DNA of 32,390 nt from Deltaproteobacteria bacterium (GTDB lineage: Bacteria; Desulfobacterota; Syntrophobacteria; Syntrophobacterales; Syntrophobacteraceae): the NCBI GenBank assembly GCA_012517775.1, contig JAAYUJ010000563.1, positions 1 through 32,390 of the forward strand. The letters are read 5' to 3'. The notes under the pieces were generated by a model, which saw nothing but the letters and a program-made list of their open reading frames with translations, had not been told where the DNA came from and did not search any database. Numbering within the stretch: the stretch's first letter is position 1; each line of letters begins with the position of its first letter. The position numbers and the translations under genes were made by a program. This document shows positions 9,280-17,922 of this stretch, in pieces.

Positions 9280-10470
9280 ATGTTGACAACCCTGACGCGA
9301 TATCTTCTCAAAGAACAGCTCATTCCCCTGAGCATTTGCTTTCTTGGGCTCAGTCTCATCCTGATCACAGGTCGACTGCTTCAACTCACACGCTATCTTT
9401 TCGTCTCCTCGGTCAACCTGTGGGACTTTGCCGAACTCATGGGCTTTGCCATGCCCAAGCTCATTATTTATGCCTTTCCAATGGCCACTCTCATCGGGAT
9501 TCTACTGGCATTGCTGCGCTTGAACAGCGACAGTGAGCTCATTGCACTTCGCGCCGCGGGAATCGGCTTCGCCCAGTTGTTTCCAGCCATATTTCTCGTG
9601 GCAAGCCTCGCGACGCTGCTCTCTTTCTGCAACAGCATCTACCTGCTCCCCCAGGCCAATACCTCGTTTCAGAACAAACTGAAATCCATCGGTCGCATCA
9701 GCATACCGGCGATTCTCACAGAAGGCACGTTTATCGACCTAATCCCCAATCTGGTCTTCTTCTTTGACTCCGTGAAAACAACTGAGCTCACTGTGAAAGG
9801 CATTCTGGTACAGGATCAAAGACAACCGGACATAAGGATCGTTATCATTGCCGAGAGTGCTCAGATCGCATATCAGAAAGACTTCAGCCACATCATCTTC
9901 AAAATCCGCAATGGCATTATCACACGAATCCCTGACAACCTGAAGGAGGCGCAGGCCATCACCTTCAAGACCTATGAACTCTCTCTCGCTCTTGATGAGA
10001 TCTTCGGCAGTCTTTCCACCGGATCCAAAGGGAGAAAGGAAATGAACCTGACGGAGCTCTATCGCGCGAGCTACGGCGACCAGAAGAAAGCCGATCCCCG
10101 TTTTGCCCTCGAATTCCACAACAGACTGGCTCTCCCAATGAGCTGCCTGTTTCTCGGTCTGGCGGGCGCCCCGCTTGGAGCTCTCTTCCGCCAGCGAAGC
10201 CGATTGACGGGCATTACTCTTGGCATACTCATCTTTTTGGCCTATTACCTGGGACTTTCCGCCGGCAGGGGGCTGGGGGAGAATCGGTTGGTTTCTCCTC
10301 TAACAGCCATGTGGACCCCAAATCTCTGCACTGCTTTCCTTGCCGCTTATCTTTGGATCAAGATAAACAGGGAAGCACCTTTTGGACCGGTCATTTTGTG
10401 GACCCGCATTCTGCGGAGATTTCCCCGAATACGGGATTTCTTTTTTCGAAGAACTACAAGGACTCGCTAG
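9280..10470 (+). CDS. lptF: LPS export ABC permease LptF (YjgP/YjgQ family)
   Basis: Inner-membrane permease of the LptB2FG transporter, which extracts lipopolysaccharide from the inner membrane and drives it along the Lpt bridge. 396 aa, with the family layout: N-terminal helices with 'YLLKEQLIPLSICFLGLSLILITGRLLQ', the 'FPMATLIGILLALLRLNSDSELIALRAAGIG' block, a periplasmic beta-jellyroll of about 170 residues, then three C-terminal helices ('LALPMSCLFLGLAGAPLGA'). The next gene, lptG, begins 6 nt after the stop, so the two are one operon. LptF is assigned by order and by the stronger match to the upstream paralogue. An ATPase gene (lptB) is not in the window. Confidence 0.93.
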   Translation: MLTTLTRYLLKEQLIPLSICFLGLSLILITGRLLQLTRYLFVSSVNLWDFAELMGFAMPKLIIYAFPMATLIGILLALLRLNSDSELIALRAAGIGFAQLFPAIFLVASLATLLSFCNSIYLLPQANTSFQNKLKSIGRISIPAILTEGTFIDLIPNLVFFFDSVKTTELTVKGILVQDQRQPDIRIVIIAESAQIAYQKDFSHIIFKIRNGIITRIPDNLKEAQAITFKTYELSLALDEIFGSLSTGSKGRKEMNLTELYRASYGDQKKADPRFALEFHNRLALPMSCLFLGLAGAPLGALFRQRSRLTGITLGILIFLAYYLGLSAGRGLGENRLVSPLTAMWTPNLCTAFLAAYLWIKINREAPFGPVILWTRILRRFPRIRDFFFRRTTRTR

Positions 10471-10476
10471 TCTTCC

Positions 10477-11547
10477 ATGAAAATAATCCCAAGGTACGTG
10501 CTGCAACATTTCTTTCCGGTGTTCGGGCTCTGTATTCTTGCTTTCACCGGCCTCTATCTTATTATCGATTTCTTCGAAAAGATAGAGGACATTGTGAAGA
10601 GCTCCCTTCCTGCTTCCGACACCATTCGGTACTTCCTGTACAAGACTCCTTTGATCATTACCCAGGGATTCCCCATGAGCACTCTGCTGGCAGCCCTGAT
10701 GACACTGGGCATTCTCAAGAGAAACCGTGAGCTCGTTGCTTTGAGAGCCGCCGGAATCGGATCGATGCTTTACGTGGGGCCAATCGTGGCAGCTTCCCTC
10801 GCTCTTTGTATCGCCCATTTCGCCTTTGATGAGACGATTGCCCGTTCTCTCAACAAAGAGGCACAGGAGCTCTGGCAACAATCCAGAAAAAAGGGCTCCC
10901 CCGCCTGGAGGCATGAGAACGTCTGGTTCAAGGGGCAGGAGGCCATATATCAAATCCGGGTTTACGACCAGAACAATCTTACCATGGAAAAAGTGTCCCT
11001 GTTCTTCATCGACCCTGAGTTCAGAATGACTCGAAGACTGGATGCAAAGTCTCTCTGGTGGAACGGCCGAAAATGGGTGGCCAGGGAGGGAATTCTCCTC
11101 ACATTCACCGAGGACACAACCAGGCAGGAATGGTTCGAAGAGAAAACACTGGACTTGACTGAGACTCCTCTCGACTTCTCCAGTATCGAACGCCTCCCCG
11201 AACAGCTCAACTGGGTGGATCTGTTCCGCTACACCAGGAAGATCCGCCAGGAAGGTTACAACTCCGCCCCATACGAGGTGGAGCTGCATTTGAGACTTGC
11301 ACTTCCTGTCACTTCGGTCATTCTTGCACTGCTGGGAATATCCATCGGCCTGCGGCAGGGTATTCACGGGGGAATTGCCGCAGGTCTGGTGATAGCGTTA
11401 ATTGTTGCTTTTCTTTACTTAAGCGTTTTACAAGTAGGATGCTCTCTTGGCACTGCGGCAGTTCTTCCTCCCATCGTGGGGGTGTGGGCATCCAGCGTCA
11501 TCTTTCTGGCTTTGGTGGGCTACCTCTCTCTTACGGATTCCCAGTAG
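10477..11547 (+). CDS. lptG: LPS export ABC permease LptG (YjgP/YjgQ family)
   Basis: Second transmembrane half of the LPS exporter, 356 aa. N-terminal helix 'MKIIPRYVLQHFFPVFGLCILAFTGLYLIIDFFEKIED' carries the family 'IDFFEKI' motif. It continues with 'FPMSTLLAALMTLGILKRNRELVALRAAGI', parallel to the same block in LptF, then a periplasmic jellyroll domain and C-terminal helices 'LALPVTSVILALLGISIGLRQGIHGGIAAGLVIALI'. It starts 6 nt after lptF. Genes for glycan transfer follow on the same strand after 43 nt, which suggests that LPS export and glycan modification are transcribed together. Confidence 0.93.
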   Translation: MKIIPRYVLQHFFPVFGLCILAFTGLYLIIDFFEKIEDIVKSSLPASDTIRYFLYKTPLIITQGFPMSTLLAALMTLGILKRNRELVALRAAGIGSMLYVGPIVAASLALCIAHFAFDETIARSLNKEAQELWQQSRKKGSPAWRHENVWFKGQEAIYQIRVYDQNNLTMEKVSLFFIDPEFRMTRRLDAKSLWWNGRKWVAREGILLTFTEDTTRQEWFEEKTLDLTETPLDFSSIERLPEQLNWVDLFRYTRKIRQEGYNSAPYEVELHLRLALPVTSVILALLGISIGLRQGIHGGIAAGLVIALIVAFLYLSVLQVGCSLGTAAVLPPIVGVWASSVIFLALVGYLSLTDSQ

Positions 11548-11580
11548 GGTTCTCGCCACTTCCATAGCCAGTCTTGAATC

Positions 11581-11610
11581 GCACGATCCAATGCCTCATA
11601 AAGATCGTGC
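11581..11610 (+). promoter_or_regulatory. Inverted repeat enclosing the candidate GT2 start codon
   Basis: GCACGATC (11581-11588) pairs perfectly with GATCGTGC (11603-11610). The 14-nt loop contains the only usable ATG (11591) of the following glycosyltransferase. No T-run follows, so it is not a classical terminator. It could limit translation of the downstream gene, or mean the true start lies elsewhere. Confidence 0.4.
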
Positions 11611-12442
11611 CGAGTCAGAGGAGTCGTCCTGCCGGAACGGAATTTCGTGGAGAATTCATTCTTGCCGTCTCCACGGGCAGGATCCTCGATGCAGATTCCA
11701 ATGTGAAGGACTCACGGCCACGGAAACAGACATTTCGATCATTATCCCCCTCAAGGATGAAGCGGAAAACATTGAGCAGCTTGCAGAAGAGCTTTCGAAA
11801 GTAATGGGGAATACCCCCTGGCGTTGGGAATGCATATGGGTCAACGACGGCTCCAGTGATGGTTCGCAAGAGATTCTGGAGAATCTCGCCGGGAAAGACC
11901 GCCATCATCGTTACATTACCTTCGAGCGGAATGCGGGGCAGTCAGCTGCTTTCTGGGCCGGTTTCAAGGATGCGAAAGGAGCGATACTCGCAACCATCGA
12001 TGGAGACGGACAGAACGATCCGTCCGACATTCCCCGTCTTGCGAAGATGGTACTGAGCGGGCAGGTTGACATGGCAAACGGCTATCGGGCCAGCAGAAAG
12101 GATAGTGTTTTGAGGAAGCTCTCCTCCATTGTGGCCAATTCATTTCGCAACATCGTTACAGGGAAGACCGTTCGCGATGTGGGATGTTCCACTCGTGCCT
12201 TCAGGCGGGAATGTGTCGAGCACATTCCTCATTTCGCAGGGATGCATCGTTTTCTTCCAACACTTGTCGCGTTGCACGGATATCGACTTGGTGAGTTTCC
12301 CGTTCGCCACCGTCCTCGATTGAAGGGGAAGAGCAAGTACAGTATCAACAATCGCCTGTGGATAGGCCTTATCGATACGTTCGGCGTCTGCTGGCTCCGC
12401 AAAAGGGCGTTCCGGTATAGGATACTCAAGCGTTCAGAATGA
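11591..12442 (+). CDS. Family 2 glycosyltransferase, ArnC / dolichyl-phosphate-sugar synthase type
   Basis: GT-A enzyme of about 283 aa, expected to load a sugar onto a polyprenyl phosphate at the inner face of the inner membrane. The GT2 core starts at about residue 48 with 'DISIIIPLKDEAENI', followed by 'VNDGSSDGS', 'FERNAGQSAAFWAGFKDAKG' and the metal-binding region 'ATIDGDGQNDPSDI'. 'VRDVGCSTRAFRRE' and 'RHRPRLKGKSKYSINNR' are typical of the ArnC/DPM1 group. It lacks the two C-terminal membrane helices of E. coli ArnC. The track start (11447) lies inside lptG; ATG 11591 is the only ATG upstream of the domain but has no clear ribosome site, and its Cys/Arg-rich leader looks unusual. An ArnT-like gene follows. 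Confidence 0.85.
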   Translation: MPHKDRAESEESSCRNGISWRIHSCRLHGQDPRCRFQCEGLTATETDISIIIPLKDEAENIEQLAEELSKVMGNTPWRWECIWVNDGSSDGSQEILENLAGKDRHHRYITFERNAGQSAAFWAGFKDAKGAILATIDGDGQNDPSDIPRLAKMVLSGQVDMANGYRASRKDSVLRKLSSIVANSFRNIVTGKTVRDVGCSTRAFRRECVEHIPHFAGMHRFLPTLVALHGYRLGEFPVRHRPRLKGKSKYSINNRLWIGLIDTFGVCWLRKRAFRYRILKRSE

Positions 12443-12539
12443 AGAAGACTGTCTTGCTACCGGTGACTGGCATGTGAATCCTTCTGCAACAGGGGTGAAA
12501 GGGGGTTGGCGCAGAACCGATTCCATGAGCTGGGGAAAT

Positions 12540-14369
12540 ATGACACGAGGTGTTTTCCCCGGTTCACTTCTCCCACAGACCATGGGCAAACCGCCGGGAT
12601 ACGTTGTGAAGCAATCCACCGCATCTGAGACTATAAAGCATTATGCCCCGTTGATCATCTTCGTCACGGGTATTGTCCTCCTTTTCCCCAGCATCTGGTC
12701 CGAAACCAGCATAACAGGTCGCGATGAGTACTGGCTTTCTCTGCGTACTCCCATGGAAACGCTTGCCCGGGGCGATTGGTTGACGCCATGGGTTAACGGA
12801 GAGCCGCGGCTCAGGAAACCACCTCTGTTGTACTGGGCGATTGCTCTGACCTACAAGCTGCTTGGTATCAACCTCATTGCGGCAAGGCTTTGGGGAGTCC
12901 TTTCCGGAGCCTCACTGGCGGTTTGCTCCTGCCTCATTTCCAAGGAACTCTTCGGCAAGAGTGGGCTCCTTGCGGGCCTGATGACTCTGGGGACTGTCGG
13001 TGTGGCCATCCAGGGTAGGTTGGCCATGATCGATCTACCCCTCGCTTTTTCAGTCTCCCTTGCTGTCTACCTATCCCTCAAGTGGTGGAAATCCGGATAC
13101 TGGCATCTCATTCTGGGAGCATCCCTTTGTCTTGGAGCCGCCTTTCTGCTCAAGGGACCTATTGGTTTTTACTTTTTTGCCATAGCAGCCATCACGGGGT
13201 TAATCGTTTTCAGAGGCTGGAACATTCTTTTCGTTCGTCTGCATCAAGTTGTGGCTTCCGGCATGCTGATTCTGGCCGTGTCCCTTCCATGGCCCCTTGC
13301 GATGGCTCGCATGTGGCCTGCCTACAGCAAGACCATCGGCGACGAACTCGGAGCCAGGCATTTTGGAGACTTCGATTTCATCTCACCCTTTTCGGCATTG
13401 GGCGGGGCATTGGGGCTCGTCTTCCCCTGGTCTCTCGTGCTGATCGCCGCAGCCCTGCAAACCCTGCTGCGCGCAAGACAATCCACGGATCGTCGTCGCC
13501 TGTGGCTGGTGCTCTGGTATCTTTGCAGCGCCATTCCTTTTTTCTTCATGCATGCTTTCGAACGATATATGCTCCCTTTGATTCCGCCCATCTGTGTTCT
13601 GTGCTGCGAGTGGTTGGAAGAGGTGACCGACTCCATCAAAATCCTACTGATACAGATCTCCATGTACATGACAGCAATACTGGCATTGCTCATCAGCCTC
13701 TTTTCACTCTGGTTCGGAATTGGAATCGTCCCTGCCGTCATCAATCTCAGCTTGATAGTGCTCATCCTATGGGGTGCGCATCAAGCTGGAAAATCAAGAC
13801 CTGCTCCCAGCCCTCAAGAAAAGGGAGGACCTGTCTGGAGGGAGAACCTCAGGCTCCGTCATGACCGATTCCCTCATCACCCATGGCATAGCATCCATGT
13901 CTCCGTCGCATCGATTGCTCTTCTTCTCGCTGTCATCATGGGCGGTCTCTATCCGTCCCTGGGGATCAACGCCATGCCGGAGAATCTGGACGAAATTGTG
14001 GGAGGCCTGCCTGCCGCGGTTTTCAAAAGCTCGCAGCCTTCAATGCTTTCCATTCGTTTGAAACGAAGTGTCATCCCTCTGACCCTCACAGAAATACCAG
14101 GTAAACCCTCACTTGCGAGATTCAATGGATTCGTGTTTCTGGAAGAGGCCGATGCGGATGCATTTGAAAAAGCAGCATCTTTATTTGGGCTTGAGCTGAC
14201 CAAAGTCGGTGGGTTCAGGACGTTTTTCTCGCGAAAAGCATGGCTCAGGTTCGTAAAACGAGACGCGACCATCCATGATTGGAAACGGGCCATAAAAGGC
14301 CGCAGTCTCGAAGAACTCAAGTCGGTCATTTGTTACTACCGAGTCCGTCCCAGGGATGCTTCCTCGTGA
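12540..14369 (+). CDS. Family 39 glycosyltransferase, ArnT-like membrane protein
   Basis: Polytopic GT-C enzyme of about 609 aa that would transfer a sugar from a polyprenyl-phosphate donor to an acceptor at the periplasmic face, as ArnT does to lipid A or PMTs do to proteins. The first periplasmic loop carries the catalytic acidic motif 'GRDEYWLSLR' and 'GDWLTPWVNGEPRLRKPPLLYW', matching ArnT 'GDW.TP..NG...KPPL.YW'. About a dozen hydrophobic segments follow, ending near residue 460, then a soluble C-terminal tail. The track start is GTG 12474; ATG 12540 after GGGGA looks better, and ATG 12582 is also possible. Its neighbour upstream is the probable donor-making GT2. Its stop overlaps the next gene by 4 nt. 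Confidence 0.87.
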   Translation: MTRGVFPGSLLPQTMGKPPGYVVKQSTASETIKHYAPLIIFVTGIVLLFPSIWSETSITGRDEYWLSLRTPMETLARGDWLTPWVNGEPRLRKPPLLYWAIALTYKLLGINLIAARLWGVLSGASLAVCSCLISKELFGKSGLLAGLMTLGTVGVAIQGRLAMIDLPLAFSVSLAVYLSLKWWKSGYWHLILGASLCLGAAFLLKGPIGFYFFAIAAITGLIVFRGWNILFVRLHQVVASGMLILAVSLPWPLAMARMWPAYSKTIGDELGARHFGDFDFISPFSALGGALGLVFPWSLVLIAAALQTLLRARQSTDRRRLWLVLWYLCSAIPFFFMHAFERYMLPLIPPICVLCCEWLEEVTDSIKILLIQISMYMTAILALLISLFSLWFGIGIVPAVINLSLIVLILWGAHQAGKSRPAPSPQEKGGPVWRENLRLRHDRFPHHPWHSIHVSVASIALLLAVIMGGLYPSLGINAMPENLDEIVGGLPAAVFKSSQPSMLSIRLKRSVIPLTLTEIPGKPSLARFNGFVFLEEADADAFEKAASLFGLELTKVGGFRTFFSRKAWLRFVKRDATIHDWKRAIKGRSLEELKSVICYYRVRPRDASS

Positions 14370-15538
14370 AATCCAGGCATGCGGCAGGTCTCATGATCGT
14401 AGCGTGCCTGCTCTATTCATGGGCAATCCTTCAGACTGCCTCTTCTCCCTTCTCATCTTCTCCTGCCTTTGCCGTCACAAATTTTCCCCGTCCATCCGCC
14501 GAAGAACAACGTCCGTTTTTCTCGGAGGGGTTTATCACTCCTTCCGTTCACGGAATGACTGTTCACTCGGGCTCCATCTGTGAGCTTTCCGGTGGTATTC
14601 TGGCTTCTGTATGGTACGGTGGCAGCAGGGAGGGAGGACAGGACGTGTGCGTCTATTTCTCTTCGCGTTCCCCTGGAGAGGGTGGGGAGTGGAATAACCC
14701 CAAATCCATAGTCAGCAGAGATTCCGCCTCAGAGGAATTGAACCGTTATATCAAGAAAGTGGGCAACCCCGTCATTTTCAGCAATTCAGGGCAGAAGCTA
14801 TGGCTGCTCTATGTATCCGTTTCCCTGGGAGGCTGGTCGGGAAGCTCGCTAAATCTGAAGACGTCGGAGGACTGCGGAATAACCTGGTCCAGGAGTGTGA
14901 GACTGATCCTGAATCCTTTCTTCAATGTGAGCGAACTGGTTCGAAACAGGCCTCTTCCTCTTGCAGGCGGCGGTTTTGCCATACCAATCTACCATGAATT
15001 CCTCGGGAGATTTCCTGAAGTCCTCTGGCTCTCCCAAGGCTCACCCGGTTCCCCTGCGGCCTATCGCAAATCGAGGATGGCAGGTGGAAGGAGTTACATC
15101 CAACCATCTCTTGTACCCCTGGACGCTCACAACGCTGCGGCATTCTACCGGAACATGACCCCGGAGCGGTCGGTGGCCATGGCGACCACCTGCAATGCAG
15201 GCCTCTCCTGGTCTCAGCCTCGGTCCGTGGACCTTCCCAATCCCAATTCCGCACTCCACGCCATCTTGATGCCTGGAGGGCAGATTCTCATGGCATTCAA
15301 CGACAGCAGGAAGGAAAGGGACAACCTGCGGCTGGCGATATCCGATGACAAAGGAGAAGATTGGAAGCGTATCGCAACCCTGGAAAACAGCGAGGGAGCG
15401 GAGTTTTCGTATCCTTACCTGGTTCGCGACCATGGAGGGTTGACCCATCTGGTTTACACATGGCGGAGAAAGCGCATAAAGCATATCGTGTTCAACGATG
15501 CATGGGTTCAAAGGCAGATGAAAAGCGCAACTCCCTGA
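14366..15538 (+). CDS. Exported sialidase-fold (BNR/Asp-box) protein
   Basis: About 390 aa from GTG 14366, whose GTGA overlaps the stop of the GT39 gene; the track start at 14279 is inside that gene. An N-terminal hydrophobic stretch ('LMIVACLLYSWAILQTA') suggests export or anchoring. A six-bladed beta-propeller is indicated by Asp boxes: 'SEDCGITW' (about 165) and 'SDDKGEDW' (about 323), with a weaker one at 'TTCNAGLSW'. 'SICELSGGILASVWYGGSREGGQDV' resembles the first blade of exo-sialidases. The family includes true sialidases and many related glycan-binding or hydrolysing proteins; activity on sialic acid is not shown. Context in a glycosyltransferase operon suggests trimming or binding of the glycan made there. 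Confidence 0.82.
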   Translation: MKSRHAAGLMIVACLLYSWAILQTASSPFSSSPAFAVTNFPRPSAEEQRPFFSEGFITPSVHGMTVHSGSICELSGGILASVWYGGSREGGQDVCVYFSSRSPGEGGEWNNPKSIVSRDSASEELNRYIKKVGNPVIFSNSGQKLWLLYVSVSLGGWSGSSLNLKTSEDCGITWSRSVRLILNPFFNVSELVRNRPLPLAGGGFAIPIYHEFLGRFPEVLWLSQGSPGSPAAYRKSRMAGGRSYIQPSLVPLDAHNAAAFYRNMTPERSVAMATTCNAGLSWSQPRSVDLPNPNSALHAILMPGGQILMAFNDSRKERDNLRLAISDDKGEDWKRIATLENSEGAEFSYPYLVRDHGGLTHLVYTWRRKRIKHIVFNDAWVQRQMKSATP

Positions 15539-15584
15539 TTATCGGATCTGCGGGCTCTCACATTCACAGGAGGCATCCATCCCG

Positions 15585-16304
15585 ATGCGTGCCGATGTTA
15601 TTTCGTTCCTTTTCACTTTGCTGGCACTGACTCTTGGATTACAGGGGCTGTTAGAGCATATCGCGGGCAACATGAGCAGAGTGAACAGGACTTACTGGGC
15701 CTTCGTCACCGCACTCAGTATCGTCTTGATTCCGGTCCAGGGCATTCCGGTTGCCAGATGGCTCGCATCAATAAATGCGAGCGTCAGCATCCCTTTATTG
15801 ACAATGCTTCTCAACGGAATCTGGGCCAGGTCTTCCGGTGCCCCACTGATGGATGGGAAGTCCCGCAGGACTGCGTGGATTTTCGGGTTGACAGGAGGAC
15901 TGTTCCTTTACCCGATGGCTCTGGGTTGGGGCTCATTCGATCCCTACGAGCCAGGTTACGGTTCCGTATGGCTTCTCCTCTCTTTCATGGGGCTGACTCT
16001 TCTGCTCCTCCAAAGGAAGAATCTCTTCGGTGCGGTCCTCGTTGTGGCAATCCTTGCTTACGATTTGCACCTACTGGAATCACGGAACGTCTGGGACTAT
16101 TTCGTTGACCCCCTGTATGCCCTTTCATCTTTCGTTGCACTCATCGTCCCATTCTCAAAAAAAGCCTCCCATCACACGACTCATCAGAAAGAGCTTCCCA
16201 GGCAGAATCCCTTGAACAGTGAAAGTGGGAAGACCATAACACCCAACCGGGACTTCCAGTGTCTTCCCTTTGTGGAGGAGAAGGCTATCGGCTGGAGGGA
16301 ATGA
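15585..16304 (+). CDS. Polytopic membrane protein of unknown function
   Basis: 239 aa with about six predicted membrane helices ('VISFLFTLLALTLGLQGLL', 'FVTALSIVLIPVQGIPVARWL', 'TAWIFGLTGGLFLYPMALGWG', 'SVWLLLSFMGLTLLLLQ', 'LFGAVLVVAILAYDL', 'FVDPLYALSSFVALIVPF') and a polar tail of about 45 residues, probably cytoplasmic. I recognise no family. ATG 15585 follows AGGAGG at 12 nt. It closes the lptFG-GT2-GT39-sialidase run on the plus strand, 46 nt after the sialidase-like gene, so it probably belongs to the same operon. A role in handling the same glycan or its lipid carrier is inference from position only. Confidence 0.8.
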   Translation: MRADVISFLFTLLALTLGLQGLLEHIAGNMSRVNRTYWAFVTALSIVLIPVQGIPVARWLASINASVSIPLLTMLLNGIWARSSGAPLMDGKSRRTAWIFGLTGGLFLYPMALGWGSFDPYEPGYGSVWLLLSFMGLTLLLLQRKNLFGAVLVVAILAYDLHLLESRNVWDYFVDPLYALSSFVALIVPFSKKASHHTTHQKELPRQNPLNSESGKTITPNRDFQCLPFVEEKAIGWRE

Positions 16305-16316
16305 AGGCTTCACCGT

Positions 16317-16682
16317 TCAGGAGGGCAGTCGGGTCTCCAGCGCCATCCCTATCTTTTTCTTGAGCTCTGTTAGATCAAAGCTCTTGACCACGTAGAAATC
16401 CGCTGCGATGGATTTCGTATCTTCTTTAAAGGTGTCATATGCTGTCGATAGAATCACCGGCAGGTCATAGAATCGATTGCGGATGTCCTGGAGAAGATCC
16501 AAGCCATTGTAATCCACCATCTTGATGTCGAGCACGACAAGATCGGGCTTTTCTTCCTCGATACGTTCCAGCAGCTTGTAACCGCTGTCCGCTGTAGTGA
16601 CTTCATACCCTGCCTCTTTGAGCTCTTCGGAATATAGTAAGCGGATATGCTCTTCATCATCAACGACTAGAATCTTCGACAT
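16317..16682 (-). CDS. Stand-alone response regulator receiver protein
   Basis: CheY-like receiver of 121 aa with no output domain. Conserved residues are in place: Asp8-Asp9 in 'ILVVDDEEHIR', phosphoacceptor Asp52 in 'LVVLDIKM', Thr80 in 'PVILSTAYD' and Lys100 in 'FYVVKSFDL'. The track start (16769) overlaps the upstream gene; ATG 16682 with AGGAGGTCAGGAA just before it is clearly better. It starts 25 nt after the GT78-like gene on the same strand and is likely cotranscribed. No histidine kinase lies nearby, so it must take phosphate from a kinase or HPt elsewhere; an HPt gene lies about 6 kb away. It may modulate the glycosyltransferase or motility. Confidence 0.93.
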   Translation of the reverse strand: MSKILVVDDEEHIRLLYSEELKEAGYEVTTADSGYKLLERIEEEKPDLVVLDIKMVDYNGLDLLQDIRNRFYDLPVILSTAYDTFKEDTKSIAADFYVVKSFDLTELKKKIGMALETRLPS

Positions 16683-16707
16683 TTCCTGACCTCCTGATAT
16701 CTTCGAA

Positions 16708-17922
16708 TTATTCCCATATCTTCGCAAGGTAAGGCTTGTTCTCTTCAAAGACCGTGCACTCATTTTCAATGTACTCTTCTGCCTGTTGCAAGGACATGCG
16801 CTCTGTCTTTTTTACGAAAGAAAGAACCTTTCCGAGGTACAAAGGCAGGAGAGAATCCAGAAGTGTCGCGCGCTCAGGTTCGCCCATCCGGTGATAAGCG
16901 TTGGCAGCATCAAATATGATCCTCGCCCATGTCTGGGTGGGAAATGAGAAGTGCTGCAAACCAAGACTTCGGATCTCCTGGATCTTTGGACAGATCGTTT
17001 GATCGTACATGCGCTCCCACATCCCCTGATACTTGTCAAACCCTTGGAGAAAGCGTTCGTACAACTGGTTTACGTTGACCTCAACAGGAAGAGGGGTCTC
17101 CACCTCGTGGGAGTCGGTCCCGAAAAGGGAAGTAGGCTTGCTCCATCTGACCTGAAGCCAGAAGTTCGAATAGATGGCCATTTGATCGAAGATTGTCCGC
17201 ACCACCTGCTGAAATAGCACCGAAAGATGTGCGTAGGGGTCTTTGACCCTGTGGATCTTCGGAACTCCCATCACAGCCTGGCATATTGGTAATCGCGAAT
17301 TGAGGGCAATAGTCGTCATCCAGATGTCCACCCCATACAACTGGACGGATTCCGTCCACAAAGGCGAATTCAGAAAGGAATCCAGAAGCTTTCCCGTGAA
17401 CCCGAAATCACCTACGTTGGGTTGCCGGACCCTTCTTCCATAAAGGCATCGCATGAGGGGGTAAACCACTGAGCTTGTGAGTGTGGCTTCATATTTGTGT
17501 CTGAGGTAAAGGGGGCACACGTAACCCGCGCCTTTGAGGACTGGTTCTGCAAGGTTCCGGATCCAGTGGGGCGAGATGTTCTTGATGTCGGCCTCTACAA
17601 CGACAACAACTTTTGCTTGCAGGTCACGTGCTTTTTCATAAAGATTTCTCAGATTACTCCCTTTTCCACTCGTTCCTGGCGGGGTTGACAGGTAAATCCT
17701 GGGGACATCGCCTGGTGCGGAGAAGAACACATCCTTTGTTCCATCGGTCGAGTTATTGTCGCAGTTGACCAGGACACTGTCCAGAGAGGAGAAATATTGC
17801 CTGATCCCTTTACTGGCTTGTTCCACAGTGTATCCAATGCTTTCAGCTTCATTGCATGATGGGATCCCCACCACCAGATCCGCTTTCTTGATTTCTTTTG
17901 GATTTTCCTCATAAAACGGCAT
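16708..17922 (-). CDS. GT-A glycosyltransferase resembling GT78 mannosylglycerate/glucosylglycerate synthase
   Basis: 404 aa from ATG 17922, which follows AGGAGAG; the track start at 17985 has no such site. Residues 14-120 form a nucleotide-sugar-binding fold: 'ADLVVGIPSCNEAESIG', 'CDNNSTDGTKD', 'GTSGKGSNLRNL' and the metal motif region 'VVVEADIKNISPHWI' (Glu110-Ala-Asp112). Further on, 'RQPNVGDFGFTGKLL', 'LYGVDIWMTTIAL' and 'PKIHRVKDPYAHLSVLF' recall blocks I remember from Rhodothermus mannosylglycerate synthase ('SDWGIDTLYT', 'GKAHRL'). That family makes compatible solutes from NDP-sugars and glycerate; here this is inferred from memory of motifs. The EAD in place of DAD is worth noting. 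It lies upstream of a receiver protein in one operon. Confidence 0.75.
   Translation of the reverse strand: MPFYEENPKEIKKADLVVGIPSCNEAESIGYTVEQASKGIRQYFSSLDSVLVNCDNNSTDGTKDVFFSAPGDVPRIYLSTPPGTSGKGSNLRNLYEKARDLQAKVVVVVEADIKNISPHWIRNLAEPVLKGAGYVCPLYLRHKYEATLTSSVVYPLMRCLYGRRVRQPNVGDFGFTGKLLDSFLNSPLWTESVQLYGVDIWMTTIALNSRLPICQAVMGVPKIHRVKDPYAHLSVLFQQVVRTIFDQMAIYSNFWLQVRWSKPTSLFGTDSHEVETPLPVEVNVNQLYERFLQGFDKYQGMWERMYDQTICPKIQEIRSLGLQHFSFPTQTWARIIFDAANAYHRMGEPERATLLDSLLPLYLGKVLSFVKKTERMSLQQAEEYIENECTVFEENKPYLAKIWE

Noticed and set aside
10300-11367. 355-aa minus-strand ORF opposite lptF/lptG
   Set aside because: Antisense shadow; the plus-strand LptFG pair has clear family motifs and tight spacing.
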